Source: Flavobacteriales bacterium UBA4660 (lineage in GTDB: Bacteria > Bacteroidota > Bacteroidia > Flavobacteriales_D > Sanyastnellaceae). From it: 7,532 nt of DNA. This document shows positions 6,799 to 7,532 of this stretch, in pieces. The notes below the pieces were generated by a model, which did not search any database, was not told the DNA's origin, and saw only the letters and a program-made list of their open reading frames with translations. The stretch spans positions 25,376-32,907 of the forward strand of contig DHLU01000230.1 in the NCBI GenBank assembly GCA_002405435.1. Direction: 5' to 3'. A program made the translations under genes and the position numbers. Positions within the stretch are counted from its first letter, which is position 1, and each line of letters starts with the position of its first letter.

Positions 6799-7064
6799 GT
6801 GGCTAAGGTATCACCGTTAAAAAAAATCCGGATTCATCCACGATCTCGACATGGCCGTTGGCCTTACACCGAAGAGCGGTTTGGCGCGGCTGTATGCTTG
6901 CCCCGCTGATGATCCCGGGCGTTGACCTAGCATTGATGCGCTATTCGACCCGCCACGCGCCTGCCGTGGCGATAGAACCCAGGGGCGTAATGTTTTTTTC
7001 CGGTACTGCCCCCCTTATGGCCCTTTTCGGGGCTGAAAATCTCCTTTCCTGAAGGGGCTTCCAT
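6799..7064 (-). other. Structured non-coding element, candidate dispersed repeat or small RNA
   Basis: The stretch 6755-7213 (459 bp) has no convincing gene; this part of it is highly structured. Read on the minus strand, GCCCC (6986-6982) pairs with GGGGC (6904-6900) and encloses a strong hairpin: CGCCACG (6971-6965), 7-nt loop, CGTGGCG (6957-6951), flanked by CTAT and ATAG. Smaller hairpins follow: ACCG..CGGT around 6880-6867 and GGCC-AAC-GGCC (6863-6853). The outer parts are imperfect inverted repeats: GGTATCACCGTTAAAAAAAA (6807-6826) resembles the reverse complement of 6993-7010, GGCAGTACCGGAAAAAAA. Two short frames overlap at ATGCTAG: 45 codons (7064-6927) rich in Arg/Gly/His, and 38 codons (6933-6817). 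A third frame is also open (6940-6803). Several open frames together with stable stems argue for RNA or DNA structure rather than protein. The strand choice rests only on the U8 at its end. Confidence 0.4.
6819..6839 (-). terminator. Weak candidate intrinsic terminator with U8 tract
   Basis: On the minus strand a short hairpin (GGA, UGAA loop, UCC at 6839-6830) and a further GGA precede eight Us (6826-6819). The stem has only three or four pairs, so it is weak unless upstream pairing adds to it. It lies 65 bases before the ATG at 6754. It could end a small RNA made from the structured element, or act as an attenuator ahead of the redox pair. Confidence 0.25.
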
Positions 7065-7122
7065 GGTCTCTGCCTTGAAGCGTTGACGTCGGCGTTGGCG
7101 CTGTCTGAGGGCTATAACACAG

Positions 7123-7152
7123 AATACCCCGGCACTGCATTGCCGGGGTATT
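7123..7152 (-). terminator. Strong hairpin terminator after the lipocalin-like gene
   Basis: AATACCCCGGCA (7123-7134) and TGCCGGGGTATT (7141-7152) are perfect 12-bp inverted arms around a 6-base loop. The GC core with flanking A/T pairs is typical of intrinsic terminators. It lies 61 bases past the stop at 7214-7216. The tail on the minus strand (CTGTGTTATAG) is not a pure U-run. No gene reads into it from the left, so it most likely serves the minus-strand gene. Confidence 0.7.
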
Positions 7153-7159
7153 GGCCTGG

Positions 7160-7213
7160 AGGCGCGAATAGGCGCCTGTGTCTGTTCCGGGTGCCGCCAT
7201 GCAGCGGACCGGA
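7160..7213. repeat. Two further hairpins between the lipocalin-like gene and its terminator
   Basis: AGGCGC (7160-7165) pairs with GCGCCT (7172-7177) around a 6-base loop. TCCGG (7186-7190) pairs with CCGGA (7209-7213), with CCGC/GCGG (7194-7197 and 7204-7207) inside. The second begins directly at the stop codon of the gene at 7214. Together with the terminator they make three consecutive hairpins in 91 bp, perhaps protecting the mRNA 3' end. Confidence 0.4.
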
Positions 7214-7532
7214 TTAACGCTTGACGAGGGTAACCTCGTAGCGGTCAGAATCTTCAATTCTTTCCAGCTTCATTTGCTTTTCCCTCAGCTCCTTTATTTC
7301 CCAGGTTTCCGGTGAGCCTCCGTTGTCGAAGGTCAACTCAATTTCTTCGCTGTCAGACACAAAGCTCCATCCACCAGAGTCGCTCTCATTTTCTTCGGAA
7401 AACACGTAATAGTCGATGCAATCATAGTAGCTCGTTTCGTAATCCAGCACTGTACCGGAATAAGAAGCCTCGACATTCCAGTCACCGTTTTTATCAAACG
7501 TCCAAATGAACCGGGAGACATTGAAAGTCTCC
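7214..7532 (-). CDS. Probable lipocalin-like secreted or lipoprotein, C-terminal part only
   Basis: The minus-strand frame is open from the right edge to TAA at 7214-7216, so the last 105 residues are visible and the N-terminus, including any signal peptide or lipobox, is missing. The visible part alternates short beta strands with acidic loops: FIWTFDKNGDWNVEASYSG, then an acidic Tyr-rich stretch (YETSYYDCIDYYVFSEENES), then GGWSFVSDSEEIELTF, ETWEIKELREKQMKLER and a final RYEVTLVKR. The order W-x-F-D-x-x-G, G-x-W-x-F, W-x-I-x-x-L, ending in a strand with Lys-Arg, resembles the small lipocalin-like beta-barrel proteins common in Bacteroidota envelopes. This is pattern resemblance, not a motif-level proof, and no ligand can be suggested. 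A GTG at 7450 is not its start, because the frame continues upstream with a consistent strand pattern. Confidence 0.6.
   Translation of the reverse strand, partial: ETFNVSRFIWTFDKNGDWNVEASYSGTVLDYETSYYDCIDYYVFSEENESDSGGWSFVSDSEEIELTFDNGGSPETWEIKELREKQMKLERIEDSDRYEVTLVKR

Noticed and set aside
6858..7052. Plus-strand 64-codon frame in the intergenic region
   Set aside because: It starts at a TTG, has no ribosome-binding signal or family resemblance, and overlaps inverted repeats that explain the region better.
7015..7257. Minus-strand 80-codon frame running from the lipocalin-like gene through its terminator
   Set aside because: It lies out of frame with the real gene and crosses three hairpins including the 12-bp terminator stem.
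1..7532. CRISPR array, tRNA or rRNA gene, insertion sequence, phage or defence genes
   Set aside because: No regularly spaced repeats, no T-loop or acceptor-type pattern, and no transposase, integrase or defence motifs were seen on either strand.

Overview
The window looks like a piece of a chromosome from a fairly GC-rich member of the Bacteroidota. Three lines of sequence evidence support this. First, three genes are preceded, at a short and consistent distance, by TAnnTTTG, the -7 promoter element typical of this phylum. Second, start codons mostly lack strong Shine-Dalgarno sequences. Third, the window carries families typical of the phylum: a SurA/PpiC-like isomerase, a DUF4286 protein directly before rsmA, and a probable secreted lipocalin-like protein.

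Layout. Positions 1-306 (minus) hold the N-terminal part of an exported peptidyl-prolyl isomerase. Positions 441-1913 (minus) hold guaB (IMP dehydrogenase), and 2030-3004 (minus) ddl (D-alanine--D-alanine ligase). A 149-bp divergent intergenic region with inverted repeats and one clear promoter separates ddl from a rightward group: an exported C1-family (bleomycin hydrolase/PepC-like) cysteine peptidase (3154-4272), a DUF4286 protein (4269-4616) and rsmA/ksgA (4635-5399). This group is probably one operon; the first two genes overlap by ATGA. Nine bases after rsmA it meets a leftward two-gene unit read from 6754 to 5409: an F420/NADP-oxidoreductase-like Rossmann protein followed, with another ATGA overlap, by a short-chain dehydrogenase. 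From 6755 to 7213 there is no convincing gene. That stretch holds a structured, repeat-like element of roughly 200-260 bp, a near-textbook 12-bp hairpin terminator and two smaller hairpins. The window ends inside a leftward gene for a probable lipocalin-like protein (7214 to beyond 7532).

Most genes are housekeeping: GMP synthesis, peptidoglycan precursor synthesis, ribosomal RNA modification and envelope protein folding. No phage, plasmid, CRISPR, defence or tRNA gene was seen. The least explained part is the 6799-7064 intergenic element. It has stable stems, imperfect inverted ends that include A-runs, several short overlapping frames and a U8 tract. It could be a dispersed repeat (MITE-like), a small structured RNA, or a leader of the downstream redox operon; the sequence alone does not decide.
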